Shown piece by piece: positions 16,664-25,600 of a stretch of DNA of 34,001 nt. Made by a program: the position numbers and the translations under genes. The stretch is from JAIEPT01 sp038217425 (lineage in GTDB: Bacteria > Planctomycetota > Planctomycetia > Gemmatales > Gemmataceae). The stretch lies in contig JBBQPM010000060.1 of the NCBI GenBank assembly GCA_038217425.1, positions 1 through 34,001 of the forward strand, in the 5' to 3' direction. The notes under the pieces are model-generated. The model did not search any database. It was not told the DNA's origin and was given only the letters and a program-made list of their open reading frames with translations. Numbering within the stretch: the first letter of the stretch is position 1; each line of letters starts with the position of its first letter.

Positions 16664-17176
16664 ATGGGCTCAAGAATTAAGTCGCACTTGTTCGTTATTG
16701 GCGCGAGCCTGGGAGTATTTCTAGGGCTTATCGCTGAAACTAATGGGCAAGTTCAGATTCGCGTCGGTGAGAATCGCACGGGAGCGTCGATTCGATTCGG
16801 CGATCCGCCCGTCCCTCGTTATTATCCAGCGGCGCCTCCGGCTTCCATTCGAAATGACAACTATTACGGTCACCAACATCACGGCCACGGCCATGGCCAC
16901 GGCCGCGATCACAATTATGGAAAGTCGGGCTGGGAACCTTCACATAAGGCATACGCGAATCCCTACCAGGAGTCCTATTTTCGACGATTCCGTCCCGGCT
17001 ATCGGCTGGTCGTGGTTGGCACGAGCCAGTACTACGTTTACTACAACTTGCCGCCTAACACTCAGTCGGTTGTCGTGAATGGAATAAGTTTTTATCTTTC
17101 GGACGGAATCTACTATCAACCGCGGCTCTATGAAGGCCAAACCGTTTATATGGTGGTTCCCTCTCCGATACCTTAG
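16664..17176 (+). CDS. Small exported His-rich, Tyr-rich protein (DUF6515-like)
   Basis: A 170-residue protein. ATG 16664 has AAAGGAG seven bases upstream and is preferred over an ATG at 16619 that overlaps the preceding stop. The N-terminus is a signal peptide (SHLFVIGASLGVFLGLIAETNG). Residues about 66-85 are a His/Gly run (HQHHGHGHGHGRDH) likely to bind metal ions. The C-terminal part has the YYVYYN.., NGISFYLSDGIYYQ and VYMVVPSP pattern of DUF6515-type proteins. It probably forms an operon with the preceding DUF2092-like gene and acts in the periplasm or envelope. No enzymatic motif is visible. Confidence 0.75.
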   Translation: MGSRIKSHLFVIGASLGVFLGLIAETNGQVQIRVGENRTGASIRFGDPPVPRYYPAAPPASIRNDNYYGHQHHGHGHGHGRDHNYGKSGWEPSHKAYANPYQESYFRRFRPGYRLVVVGTSQYYVYYNLPPNTQSVVVNGISFYLSDGIYYQPRLYEGQTVYMVVPSPIP

Positions 17177-17228
17177 AGCGTTCGGAGAAAATGACGGAAT
17201 ACCGGCAGGGAGACTCCGAATTAGGCGA

Positions 17229-17250
17229 CCGGCCGACGTGAGTCGGCCGG
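17229..17250. repeat. Palindromic intergenic repeat, copy 1
   Basis: CCGGCCGAC, loop GTGA, GTCGGCCGG: a perfect 9-bp stem. A second copy in inverted orientation lies at 17299-17319. The arrangement is like REP/BIME elements. Confidence 0.75.
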
Positions 17251-17298
17251 TACGTGTGCTTGAGCGGTAGCGATCGGATTTTCGAATGGGATGCTATA

Positions 17299-17319
17299 CC
17301 GGCCGACTCACGTCGGCCG
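17299..17319. repeat. Palindromic intergenic repeat, copy 2 (inverted)
   Basis: CCGGCCGAC, loop TCAC, GTCGGCCG: the reverse complement of the repeat at 17229-17250 apart from its last bases. Two copies head to head about 50 bases apart form a BIME-like unit. Confidence 0.72.
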
Positions 17320-17434
17320 CTCGCCTTAGCGAATCGCCAAGCTTTGCAGCGATTGCGTTCATTTCTTCCGAACGCTATTGAATGGATGGAAAGCGACCTG
17401 TGCCGGCAGTGGACTGACATCACTCGCGATTTAG

Positions 17435-17459
17435 GCGACGGTTGCAACACAACCGTCGC
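17435..17459. repeat. Perfect 10-bp hairpin
   Basis: GCGACGGTTG and CAACCGTCGC are separated by CAACA, making a stable stem-loop about 80 bases before the YihY/BrkB gene. No T-run follows on either strand, so an intrinsic terminator is not supported. It may be another repeat element or a regulatory structure. Confidence 0.55.
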
Positions 17460-17540
17460 TTATCACGTTAATCCACTGGATCGGAGGTTTGAGGCGCCTC
17501 CCAGTATGCTTGGACATTTGATGACTTGAGGGAGAAGTTA

Positions 17541-18404
17541 ATGTCTTTCACTTGGCTCCGCCTACCCGACGCTTGGAAATGGGGCGGGTTGTCGTTTAAG
17601 CAACTGGCAGTGCAGACCTACGATGCAGTGGACAAGCACGAGACCATCGACCGGGCGGCTATCGTCGCGTTTTACGCTTTTCTTGCTTTGGTTCCGTTTT
17701 TGGGACTTGTCTTGACCGTTACGGTGGGGTATTCCGACGGGGTGGTCGCGCGTCAAATCTTGAGCCTGTCGCAACAGTTTCTCCCGGCAGCCGCGGCTGA
17801 AATTGTGCGAGACGAAGTAATCGATATCCGGGAAAGTCCGCGCGTCGGCATTATTTCCATGTCATTCCTGATCCTACTTTGGTCGGCATCGAGCGCTTCC
17901 GTCGCAGTCATGGAGTCCACCAACGCCGCTTACGGCGTCCGTGATGGCCGGCCGTGGTGGCGGCGGCGGCTGATGGCCATCGTACTCACCGTGGTCGAGT
18001 CATTTCTACTGGTGAGCGCATCGTTTTTAATAGCCGCCTGGCCTTGGCTGTTGAGTCGGTTCGGCCTGGACAGCACGGCGGCGGTCATCGCCACGGCCGT
18101 TCAATGGGTAGTGGTAATCGTGGCCCTGCTTGCCAGCTTTGCCATTGCCTACTATTTCGGCACGCACGTCGATCAGAAGTGGGAGTGGATCACGCCGGGT
18201 TCGACGATCGGGGTGCTTGTGGTGATCGCAGTCAACCTCGGATTCCGGGTCTATCTACTGTACGGAGCTGACTTCGGCGCCACTTACGGAGCCCTGGCCG
18301 GCGTTGTGCTTTTGCTTCTGTGGCTTTACCTTGCCGCTTTGGCTTTGTTGGTCGGAGCCGAGATCAACTGCGTCATCGCACGCCATTCTTTAGCAGGTCG
18401 ATGA
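17541..18404 (+). CDS. YihY/BrkB-family inner-membrane protein
   Basis: A 287-residue protein starting at ATG 17541, with GAGGGAGAAG just upstream. The family pattern is clear: AAIVAFYAFLALVPFLGLVL near residue 45, LWSASSASVAVMESTNAAYGV around 118-138, RRRLMAIVLTVVESFLLV, and the C-terminal YGADFGATYGALAGVVLLLLWLYLAALALLVGAEIN. About six hydrophobic helices are visible. Old names (RNase BN, virulence factor BrkB) do not describe a proven activity; the family is usually treated as envelope transport or an unknown membrane function. Palindromic repeats lie upstream, and the next gene is on the other strand. Confidence 0.87.
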   Translation: MSFTWLRLPDAWKWGGLSFKQLAVQTYDAVDKHETIDRAAIVAFYAFLALVPFLGLVLTVTVGYSDGVVARQILSLSQQFLPAAAAEIVRDEVIDIRESPRVGIISMSFLILLWSASSASVAVMESTNAAYGVRDGRPWWRRRLMAIVLTVVESFLLVSASFLIAAWPWLLSRFGLDSTAAVIATAVQWVVVIVALLASFAIAYYFGTHVDQKWEWITPGSTIGVLVVIAVNLGFRVYLLYGADFGATYGALAGVVLLLLWLYLAALALLVGAEINCVIARHSLAGR

Positions 18405-18414
18405 TTAGTCATTT

Positions 18415-18564
18415 TCAGGAAAACTCGGCGCAAACATCCGGGGCGATCGCTTCGAGGTCCTGCGGGCGTGGACAGTCGAACGTCAAAAGCGAGGCGCCAA
18501 GGTCGGCGGACGCGTTCGTCTGCTCGTGCAGTCGCATCGCCAGGATGAGCCCCTTCAGTGGCAT
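18415..18564 (-). CDS. Possible 49-residue protein downstream of the HD gene
   Basis: On the minus strand ATG 18564 opens a frame that ends at TGA 18415 and reads MPLKGLILAMRLHEQTNASA, then LLTFDCPRPQDLEAIAPDVC and AEFS. Its composition is protein-like and it follows the HD gene by 26 bases in the same direction. There is no good ribosome site, and I recognise no family. It could be a small gene, the remnant of a larger one, or chance. Confidence 0.3.
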   Translation of the reverse strand: MPLKGLILAMRLHEQTNASADLGASLLTFDCPRPQDLEAIAPDVCAEFS

Positions 18565-18590
18565 GCGATTCTACGCCGGTTCGCCACCGC

Positions 18591-19208
18591 TCAAGCAACT
18601 GCCAGCCGAGCGATTTCGGCAGTGACGTTGTGACGGGCCGGTTCTTCGAGATGCGTGAGGAAATGGAAGATCGTCGGCCTCGCCAGGAACTTCGTCAGGA
18701 CTTGGCGTCTCCCGCTCCGATACTCACGCTCGGGAACCCAGGCATATTCCTGCCGGACATTGTCGGCATAGGCCTGGTAGGCTGGTTCGCTCGCTCCCAG
18801 AATGGCAAGATCGGCATCGAGCAGCACCCGGGCGTCAGGATCGTCGCCAGACTCATGCGTCTTCGTTTTGAGAATTAGCAAAGCAACATGAGTGACATCC
18901 GGTATCGACAACTCCTCGCACAGTCGCCTGGCGAAATCCGCGCTCCGCTCCTCATTGTCCAAAGCCCTGCTGTTATAGATCACGTCATGCAGCCAGGTCG
19001 CCAGCTTTACCGCATTCAGGTTGCGAGCGCGGGAACCGAGGCAGTCCACGCAATTCAGCATGTGCCGGATGTGATCGAGCGTGTGGTAGTACCGACCTGG
19101 CTCACGGTAATGCTCGTACACGTCCTCGAAGACACGGGCAGCGAGGGCTGGAGCTACTGACCAGGCGTAGAGCAAGTCGTTCCACCTGCGACTCAGTTCG
19201 TCATCCAT
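18591..19208 (-). CDS. HD-domain metal-dependent phosphohydrolase-like protein
   Basis: A 205-residue protein. ATG 19208 has GGGAAG about six bases upstream and is preferred over an in-frame TTG at 19232. The core contains YHTLDHIRHML and, further on, LATWLHDVIYNSR, the H...HD metal-binding pattern of HD-superfamily hydrolases, followed by ALLILKTKTHES and LLDADLAILGASEPAYQAYA with the expected Asp residues. These match the widespread bacterial HD proteins annotated as predicted phosphohydrolases; the substrate is unknown, possibly nucleotides. The gene lies between the BrkB-like gene and the FHA-pseudokinase gene. It runs in the same direction as the latter but is separated from it by about 140 bases, so it is probably not part of that operon. 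Confidence 0.82.
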   Translation of the reverse strand: MDDELSRRWNDLLYAWSVAPALAARVFEDVYEHYREPGRYYHTLDHIRHMLNCVDCLGSRARNLNAVKLATWLHDVIYNSRALDNEERSADFARRLCEELSIPDVTHVALLILKTKTHESGDDPDARVLLDADLAILGASEPAYQAYADNVRQEYAWVPEREYRSGRRQVLTKFLARPTIFHFLTHLEEPARHNVTAEIARLAVA

Positions 19209-19347
19209 GTGACACTTCCCCGAAACGTTCAAGGCGTAGTTGATGGCCTTTACTTGACTCGCCGATAAAGGGAATGCCGTCGAGCGCCCTGGTCACAGGA
19301 AAGAAACACGGTCATGAGAACATCGAGCGTGGTCTCAGGCGCCGCTG

Positions 19348-20568
19348 TCAAGGCTGAAATTTGCTGATGCGATCGATCTCTTTGAGCAGTTGCGTCGCTG
19401 ATGCGTAGCGGTCGTCGGGGCGCTTGGCCAGCAACTTGAGAACGAGCCCTTCCAACGCGTCGGATACGGCGAGCTGAAACTTTTTCGGCCTCACCGGTTC
19501 TGCCTGCCGAATCTTGAGGATCGTGTCGATGACGTTCGTTCCTTCGAACGGCGGCCGGCCGGTGAGCAAACAGTAAAGCAACGCTCCGAGACTGTAGAGA
19601 TCCGAGCGAGCATCGACCTCGGTCGATCCGATCGTGCGTTCCGGGGACATGTACTTAAGATCGCCGACGAGTTCGCCCGGCTTCGTGATGTCTTGGGCAT
19701 GGACGCCTTCTTGAGCCTTGGCGAACATCAAGTCCCCCAGCTTCGTATCTGCCGGCGACTTGCCGATCAGGACGTTCTGCGGCGTGATGTTGCGATGGAT
19801 GATGTTCTTGCCGTGTGCATACTCGAGCGCCTTGGCCAAGTGCTGCACGATCATGAGGGCAGACTTGGGCGGCAGCATGTTCGCCGTCCCCATTCGGCGA
19901 ATAATCTGCGTCAGTCCCTCCCCCTCGACCAGCTCCATTGCGATCCAGCAATAAGGCCCCGTTTTGCCGGCGCCGAACAAGGTGACGAGATTGGGATGGC
20001 GCAGGGGCATCATCGTCTTCATCGCCCGGATGAAACGCTGTAGATCGTCTTCGTTCTGCGAGAAGTCCGGAAAGAGAACCTTCAAGGCGACGTTGCGATC
20101 GTTTTTGAAGTCGTGGGCCTGGAACACGAGGCCCGATTGAGCCTTTGCGAGCAGTTTGCCGACGGTGTAATGCGATAGGACATGGCCCGAAAGTTCGGGG
20201 AGCTTCTCGGCCGTCAAGAGGACGGGACGAACGGGAATCGCCAGCGCAGGGGCGAGCGTCGCTTCGTCCGAAGAGTCCGGGCTCTCGAGACGCATTTGCG
20301 TATCGCCGATCTTGATCAGATCGCCTTCGCGCAGTTCGCAATCGCTGACGCGCTTACCGTTGACGAAGGTTCCCGAGACACTTTCGAGATCCGAAAGAAA
20401 CGTTCGTTTGCCGCGAATTTCGACTTCGCAGTGAACGCGCGAGATGCTGTTGTCGGCGATTTGCGCATTCGCATGCTTGCCTCGACCGATGAGCGTCGCA
20501 AACTGATCGGAGACGATAAGGCTCTGCCCCTTGATCGGTCCGGACAACACTTTGAGCACTCGATGCAT
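19348..20568 (-). CDS. FHA-domain pseudokinase (module copy 2)
   Basis: A 406-residue protein. ATG 20568 (MHRVLKVLSGPIKGQSLIV) has GGAG five bases upstream and aligns with the start of the paralogue at 5235. The FHA domain covers about 5-95 (LIGRGKHANAQI, SISRVHCEVE, SGTFVNGKRV). The kinase-like domain covers about 135-400, with ALKVLF (ATP-contacting Lys), MSPERTI and SDLYSLGALLYCLLTGRPPFEG. It carries the same losses as copy 1: HRNITPQN instead of HRDxKPxN, DLM instead of DFG, and Ala at the alpha-C Glu position (FIRAMKTM). Identical losses in two diverged copies argue that the inactive state is selected. It is the last gene of the probable sigma-kinase-HEAT-FHA operon and starts 112 bases after the HEAT gene. 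Confidence 0.88.
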   Translation of the reverse strand: MHRVLKVLSGPIKGQSLIVSDQFATLIGRGKHANAQIADNSISRVHCEVEIRGKRTFLSDLESVSGTFVNGKRVSDCELREGDLIKIGDTQMRLESPDSSDEATLAPALAIPVRPVLLTAEKLPELSGHVLSHYTVGKLLAKAQSGLVFQAHDFKNDRNVALKVLFPDFSQNEDDLQRFIRAMKTMMPLRHPNLVTLFGAGKTGPYCWIAMELVEGEGLTQIIRRMGTANMLPPKSALMIVQHLAKALEYAHGKNIIHRNITPQNVLIGKSPADTKLGDLMFAKAQEGVHAQDITKPGELVGDLKYMSPERTIGSTEVDARSDLYSLGALLYCLLTGRPPFEGTNVIDTILKIRQAEPVRPKKFQLAVSDALEGLVLKLLAKRPDDRYASATQLLKEIDRISKFQP

Positions 20569-20680
20569 AACAGCTCCCGCGGATTTCGAGGATGGGACTT
20601 CTTTTGCCGATATAGGAAAGTAAGGGCGATCGGCACAGATAGCATGTTTACGATTCCCCGGGGTCGGCATTCCGGGATTC

Positions 20681-22594
20681 TCAACGACGCGGCAAACTGA
20701 CCAGGTGTCGCTGCATCCAGTCGGTGTGGGCTGCATATTTCTGATTGCGTCGGATCGCGTGATATTGAGCCCACTCGTTCCTCAAGACGGCTTCGGTTTG
20801 AACTTTCATCGCGGTGGAAAGGGAACGTTCCATGAGCCGAAGCTGCGCCTTCGCGACGCGATCGCGCGCCTCGGTTTCGTGCCAGAGATACTCGGCGTAA
20901 TCGTACGCCCAACGGTTATACTCGTCGCGCGACAAGAAGCCGTCGTTGTCGCGATCGACTCGCGAAAGAAAGGCGAAATCGGGATAGGCGGCAAAGTCGC
21001 GCGAAGTGAGTTGCCTGCCGGCAGCGCCCTCGTCGTATGCCTTGGCCTTGGGGCCGCGAATGGCGCGTGCGAGTTCGAGCTTGTCGAGCTGCCCATCTTT
21101 GTCTGCATCGGAACTCACGAACCACAAACGCAGATTCGACTGGATCGTCCCAGCCATCCCCTTATGAACTTTGTCGAATGTCTTGGCGGGGGGCGTCTTT
21201 TTGATCACCGCCTCGGCGACCGCCTTGACTTCGGGCTTGGCGTACTTGAGCGTCTTCTCCAGTGCGGAGGCGGCGTCCGGGCCAATTTTTACCAGGGCGT
21301 CCACATATGGCTGATGTTGGGCGGACGCCTTTTCGCGTTCGATCGCCTGGACCAGATAAGGGACTGCAAAGTCGCCGATTTCGCCGAGCGATTGTATGAT
21401 TTCGCGGCGAACGCGCGCGTCGCTCGTCGTGCCCAGCAGAGTCACCATGGCCGGTAACACAGGGCGAGTTTCAGAGCCCATGCGTGCCAGGCCGCGCAGG
21501 GCCGCCACGCAGACTTCTTTGTCGGCGTCGCGCAGCGATTCGCCCAGGACCAGAACCGCGTCGGGCCCGATCGCCAGGAAGGCGTCGAGTACCGCCAAGC
21601 GCACGGCGCCATTCTTGTCCTGCAGCGTCTCGACCAGTTGAGGCAGGGCGGATTTCGCATACGGGCCCATTTCCGCCAGTTCCTGCGCCGCCAGCGTTCG
21701 CTTCGTGGCGTTCTTTTCCTGGAGAGCGGCAATCAAGCTTCCCAACACTTCGTCTTCGATGCGACGAACCGCCTTCTTCGCCGCCTCCTGGACCTGGGGA
21801 TCGCTATCGATCGAGAGGACGCGTAGAAAACCGATTTCGGCCTTTGCCAGCGACCCGCTCTGCCCCAGCACATGGGTTGCGAGCAATCTAACCTCGACGG
21901 CGGGATCGCGCAAGGCCGACCCGTAGATCGGAATCTCCTCGGGCCGAGCGGGACCGAGCTTGGCCACGACCTCCCTGGCAAGCTTTCCCACCGATTCGTC
22001 GGCGTCACCGACCGCTTCCAATACGACGGCGAGAGCGGGCCGTGCCTCGGGGCCTTGACCGCTCAGAATGCGCAAAGCTTGCGTCCGCTCCGACGTCGTT
22101 CCGGTCTTGACGGTCTTGATCAACTCGGGGACGGTCGCGGGCTTCAGCTCTCTTTTCTCCACGACCGACTCGGGTGGTCCGGTTATGGCCGGCGCCCCAA
22201 GGGAGGGCGCGACCTTTTCCGCAACCGGGACTGCCGGCGGCACGGGCAGGGTCCGACTCGAGAAAAACATCGCGGCACTAATTCCCGCGACGACGGTGAC
22301 GCCGCCGGCAAACAACGACCATTTGCGAAGCGAACCCTTGAACGAGGGACTCTTCGGAGAACCACGGTTCTCCGCGTCAACCGCGCGACGCGGCGCCGGT
22401 AGCGCCATCGGGGGGCTACTCGCCTGCTTCGGCTCCAGGGCCGGCGACTGAGCCGTGATGCCGGTCGCTGCGCCCGGAGACGTCGGCGTTTCCATGGGGT
22501 AGGCGCATTGCGGACAAATGAAGACGCGCGAGCCGAGCTTGCTTTCGGGAACCGGCAGCGACGCCCGACATTGGGTACAAACGAGAGTGATCAT
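20681..22594 (-). CDS. Zinc-ribbon / transmembrane / HEAT-repeat / EF-hand protein (module copy 2)
   Basis: A 637-residue protein. ATG 22594 gives MITLVCTQCRASLPV, the counterpart of MITLVCSKCKTMLPV in copy 1, and lies 10 bases after the stop of the kinase gene; upstream codons in the frame are antisense-like and were left out. Domains: zinc ribbon (CTQC and CPQC, residues about 6-32), a membrane span at about 89-111 (LFAGGVTVVAGISAAMFF), HEAT repeats from about 150 to 470, then two EF-hand loops with full canonical ligands, DADKDGQLDKLE (about 497-508) and DRDNDGFLSRDE (about 544-555). The C-terminal helix and the end (HTDWMQRHLVS) match copy 1 (HAEWMQRWVLT). Likely a calcium-responsive membrane scaffold coupled to the kinase upstream and the FHA-pseudokinase downstream. 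Confidence 0.9.
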   Translation of the reverse strand: MITLVCTQCRASLPVPESKLGSRVFICPQCAYPMETPTSPGAATGITAQSPALEPKQASSPPMALPAPRRAVDAENRGSPKSPSFKGSLRKWSLFAGGVTVVAGISAAMFFSSRTLPVPPAVPVAEKVAPSLGAPAITGPPESVVEKRELKPATVPELIKTVKTGTTSERTQALRILSGQGPEARPALAVVLEAVGDADESVGKLAREVVAKLGPARPEEIPIYGSALRDPAVEVRLLATHVLGQSGSLAKAEIGFLRVLSIDSDPQVQEAAKKAVRRIEDEVLGSLIAALQEKNATKRTLAAQELAEMGPYAKSALPQLVETLQDKNGAVRLAVLDAFLAIGPDAVLVLGESLRDADKEVCVAALRGLARMGSETRPVLPAMVTLLGTTSDARVRREIIQSLGEIGDFAVPYLVQAIEREKASAQHQPYVDALVKIGPDAASALEKTLKYAKPEVKAVAEAVIKKTPPAKTFDKVHKGMAGTIQSNLRLWFVSSDADKDGQLDKLELARAIRGPKAKAYDEGAAGRQLTSRDFAAYPDFAFLSRVDRDNDGFLSRDEYNRWAYDYAEYLWHETEARDRVAKAQLRLMERSLSTAMKVQTEAVLRNEWAQYHAIRRNQKYAAHTDWMQRHLVSLPRR

Positions 22595-22604
22595 GGCGTG
22601 CCCA

Positions 22605-25600
22605 TTAGTTGTGGGGTCGGTCGAAGCGGTAAATGTGGACGGTATTGTTGGGTGCCGCGATGACCACGTGGATACCATCCTTCGACATGGCGGCGGCCAC
22701 CGGTCTGCCACCCGGGTAGTTCGGTTCCGGAACCTGGTTGCCGCGAACGATGCCCGTGGAAAGATCGAAAATGCCAAACAGGTTGAACCATCCATAAGCC
22801 TCGTTCGTCCCCGGGCGAACAGCCCAGGTTTGGCGGTTAAACTTGCGCACCACCGCGCCGGTGGCGGCGTCCCACACCGTCGTCAGGACCTCGTTCCTAT
22901 GGGCCCCGATGATTTCGAGCCCGTCGCTGGAGAACCAAAGATTGCGCACGGGGGAGGAAAGCTTGGCGGACCATAAGGGGACGCCGGTCAGCGGATGAAT
23001 CACGCGCAGCAGCTCATCGGGGTACGTTCGGACCGCCAATCGCTTTCCGTCTGGGCTGTATGCTAATGCTCCTACGGGTGGAAGCTCAAAGGTTTTCACG
23101 GTTCGACCGGTGGCGGTTTCGATGATCTGAATGGCTTGAGGGCCTTCCCACGCGACGGCCAAAGACTTCGAATCTGGGCTGAAAGCCACATCCCAACAAT
23201 GGACGCCATCGCGAATGGCGATGGCTTTGCCGGTGTCCGCGTCCCACAATCCCATGCGGTGCCAGACGCCCGCCACGGCCAAATACTTGCCGTTTGGACT
23301 GTACTGGATTTTACCTGGATCCCAGACGACCTCGAGCAGCTTGTGCACAATCTTGCGCTCGGCCAAATCCCAGATCACAACGCCGTCATACGTGGCCACC
23401 GCCACGCGTCGGCCCTCGGGGTGGAGGGCGATGCTAGGAGATTCCCCGGTGCTGCCCGAAAGGGGAAGGATTTGGTTCCCGGTCGCAACGTCCCAGAGAG
23501 CAAGGGAGTTCCGCTCGAATGTCGCCAGCTGAGCGCCGTCCGCACTGAACCTGCCAGATCCGGTCGTGAAGAGGGCGGGGCCCTGGGGATCATAACCCGA
23601 GGGCTGCCTGGGTTGCCGGCGCACCTTCGCGAGTTCCCTGCCCGTGGCCGGATCCCAAAAGCGGACGGGATCGCCCGCGCCGACCGTGGCGAGTCGGCCG
23701 TCGCTCAGAAACTCCACGATGCGCACGCCGTTAAACTTCTTGATCGTGGTGCACAATTTCCAGGTGCTCGTATCCCAAACGATAACGCTGTGGGAACCCA
23801 CGCCCGCAACTGCCAGGTACTTTCCTTGCGGATCGAACGACAGGAAATGCCCTTCGTGAGGGTGGTCGTTGAGGTCGGCAACAATCGCGCCGGTCTGAAT
23901 GTCCCAGACGCGCACGCGTTTGTCTTCGCCGGTCGCCACGTATTTGCCGTTGGGATGAAAGATCGCGCACCAGGCAGCACAGTTTTGAACGACGGTATTG
24001 CGCAGTTGCCCGGTCGCAACATCCCAGATCTGAACGTCCTTGGAATTCCCCTCCAAGACGACGGCGAGAGCGCCATCGGGGCTGAACCGGATCCAGTGCT
24101 GGGAAGGTCCGGCGGGAAGGCGCTGCACGACTTTCCAGGAGTTCGTATCGTACAGGGTCAACCCTTGTCCGTCGGAAAGGGCGAGCAACTTCTTCTTCGC
24201 ACAGACGTCGAAATTGTTGTAGTGCGCCCAACGCCCCGGCAGCGTTCGCAGCAGCTTTCCAGTCTTGGCGTCCCAAACTCGGAAGATGTTGGCGCCGCAA
24301 ACAGTGCCGAGCCAGGAGCCATCCGGACTGAAGACGACACCCATGGGGGGACTGAGGTGCATCATGCGGCTATCGCCGAGGATGCCGACGACCTCGGGCG
24401 GCACGCGCTTGGGATCGCCCTGGCCGGCGAGGGCCAACTCTTCGAGCGAGATATCTTCGCGCCGAAAGGTGGCCAGCACGTTGTCCCCTTTCATGGGGAC
24501 TTCATCGACGAAAAGCTTGAGCCCCGGCCGGTCTTCCCGCAACTTTTGCAGTCGCTCGGAACTGACCCGAGTCTTGCGCAGGTTGAGTTCGACTAGCCCA
24601 CTCAAGCCCGCAAGCTGGTCGAGGTCGGCATCCGTGGTCGGCGTATTTTCGAGATTCAGCTCCTGCAAACTCGCAATGACGCCGAGGTGGGCAAAAGCAG
24701 CAGCTTCGAGCTTGATGCCGGCCAGTTCGAGTCCCGTCAACGCTGGCAATCCCGCGAGATGCTTGAGTCCGGAGCCCTTAATCTGCGTGTGCGACAATTT
24801 CAACTCGCGCAGGTGTTCCAGCCCGGCCAGTGACTGAAGTCCGCCGTCGGTGATGCGCGTGCGGTCGAGCGAAAGGTGCGTCAGGTCGGTAAGGCGGGCC
24901 AGGTCGGGCATGGCGCCATCGGTCAAGGCCGATCCCGAAAGGTGGAGTTGCTTCAACTGCGGCGACAACAGTTTCACGTCCGCGTCGATGGCCTTGGGAT
25001 ATTTGAGAAAGCTGAGATTGGGCAAGTCGCGAAATTTTTCCAGATCCTTAATCCTGGTGGGGCCGAAGATCGCCCCGACCAGCTTGGAGATCCGGTGCGG
25101 AACGGGCGAACCGGGGCTGAGTGTAAGCCGCTGTTTGCCGGCTTCGATTATCACCGCGCCCTCCTTGGCCAGTATGCTGTGAATCGCCTTGCGTTCGGGA
25201 TCTTCTTCCCATTCCTTGCCATAGAGCAGCTTGCCCACGCCGCTCACGGGAGTCAGGGTCATTTCGCGAATCTCGTACTGGCTGAAGCTGGAGTAGTATC
25301 CCAGAGACAAAGCCAACGGCTCGGGAACCATCCAGACATCTTGGAGTGCGAACCCACTGAAGCCCGCCCGGTCAATGATTTTCTTCTGATTCACCTCGAC
25401 CTGCACGGATGCCTTGCGGACCCGGACCAGGATTCGGACGGGCTCGCCGACCGGGAAATCGGGGAGCTTCAGAAACGTGTCATTCTCGCGGGGGCCTTTG
25501 CCATGGATCTCGTTCAATCCGGCCGTCCCCTCATAGTCGAGGATGACTTGAAACGGTTTTCCATCTCCACAGAGGCCGATGCAAAAAGCGTGCACCTGCT

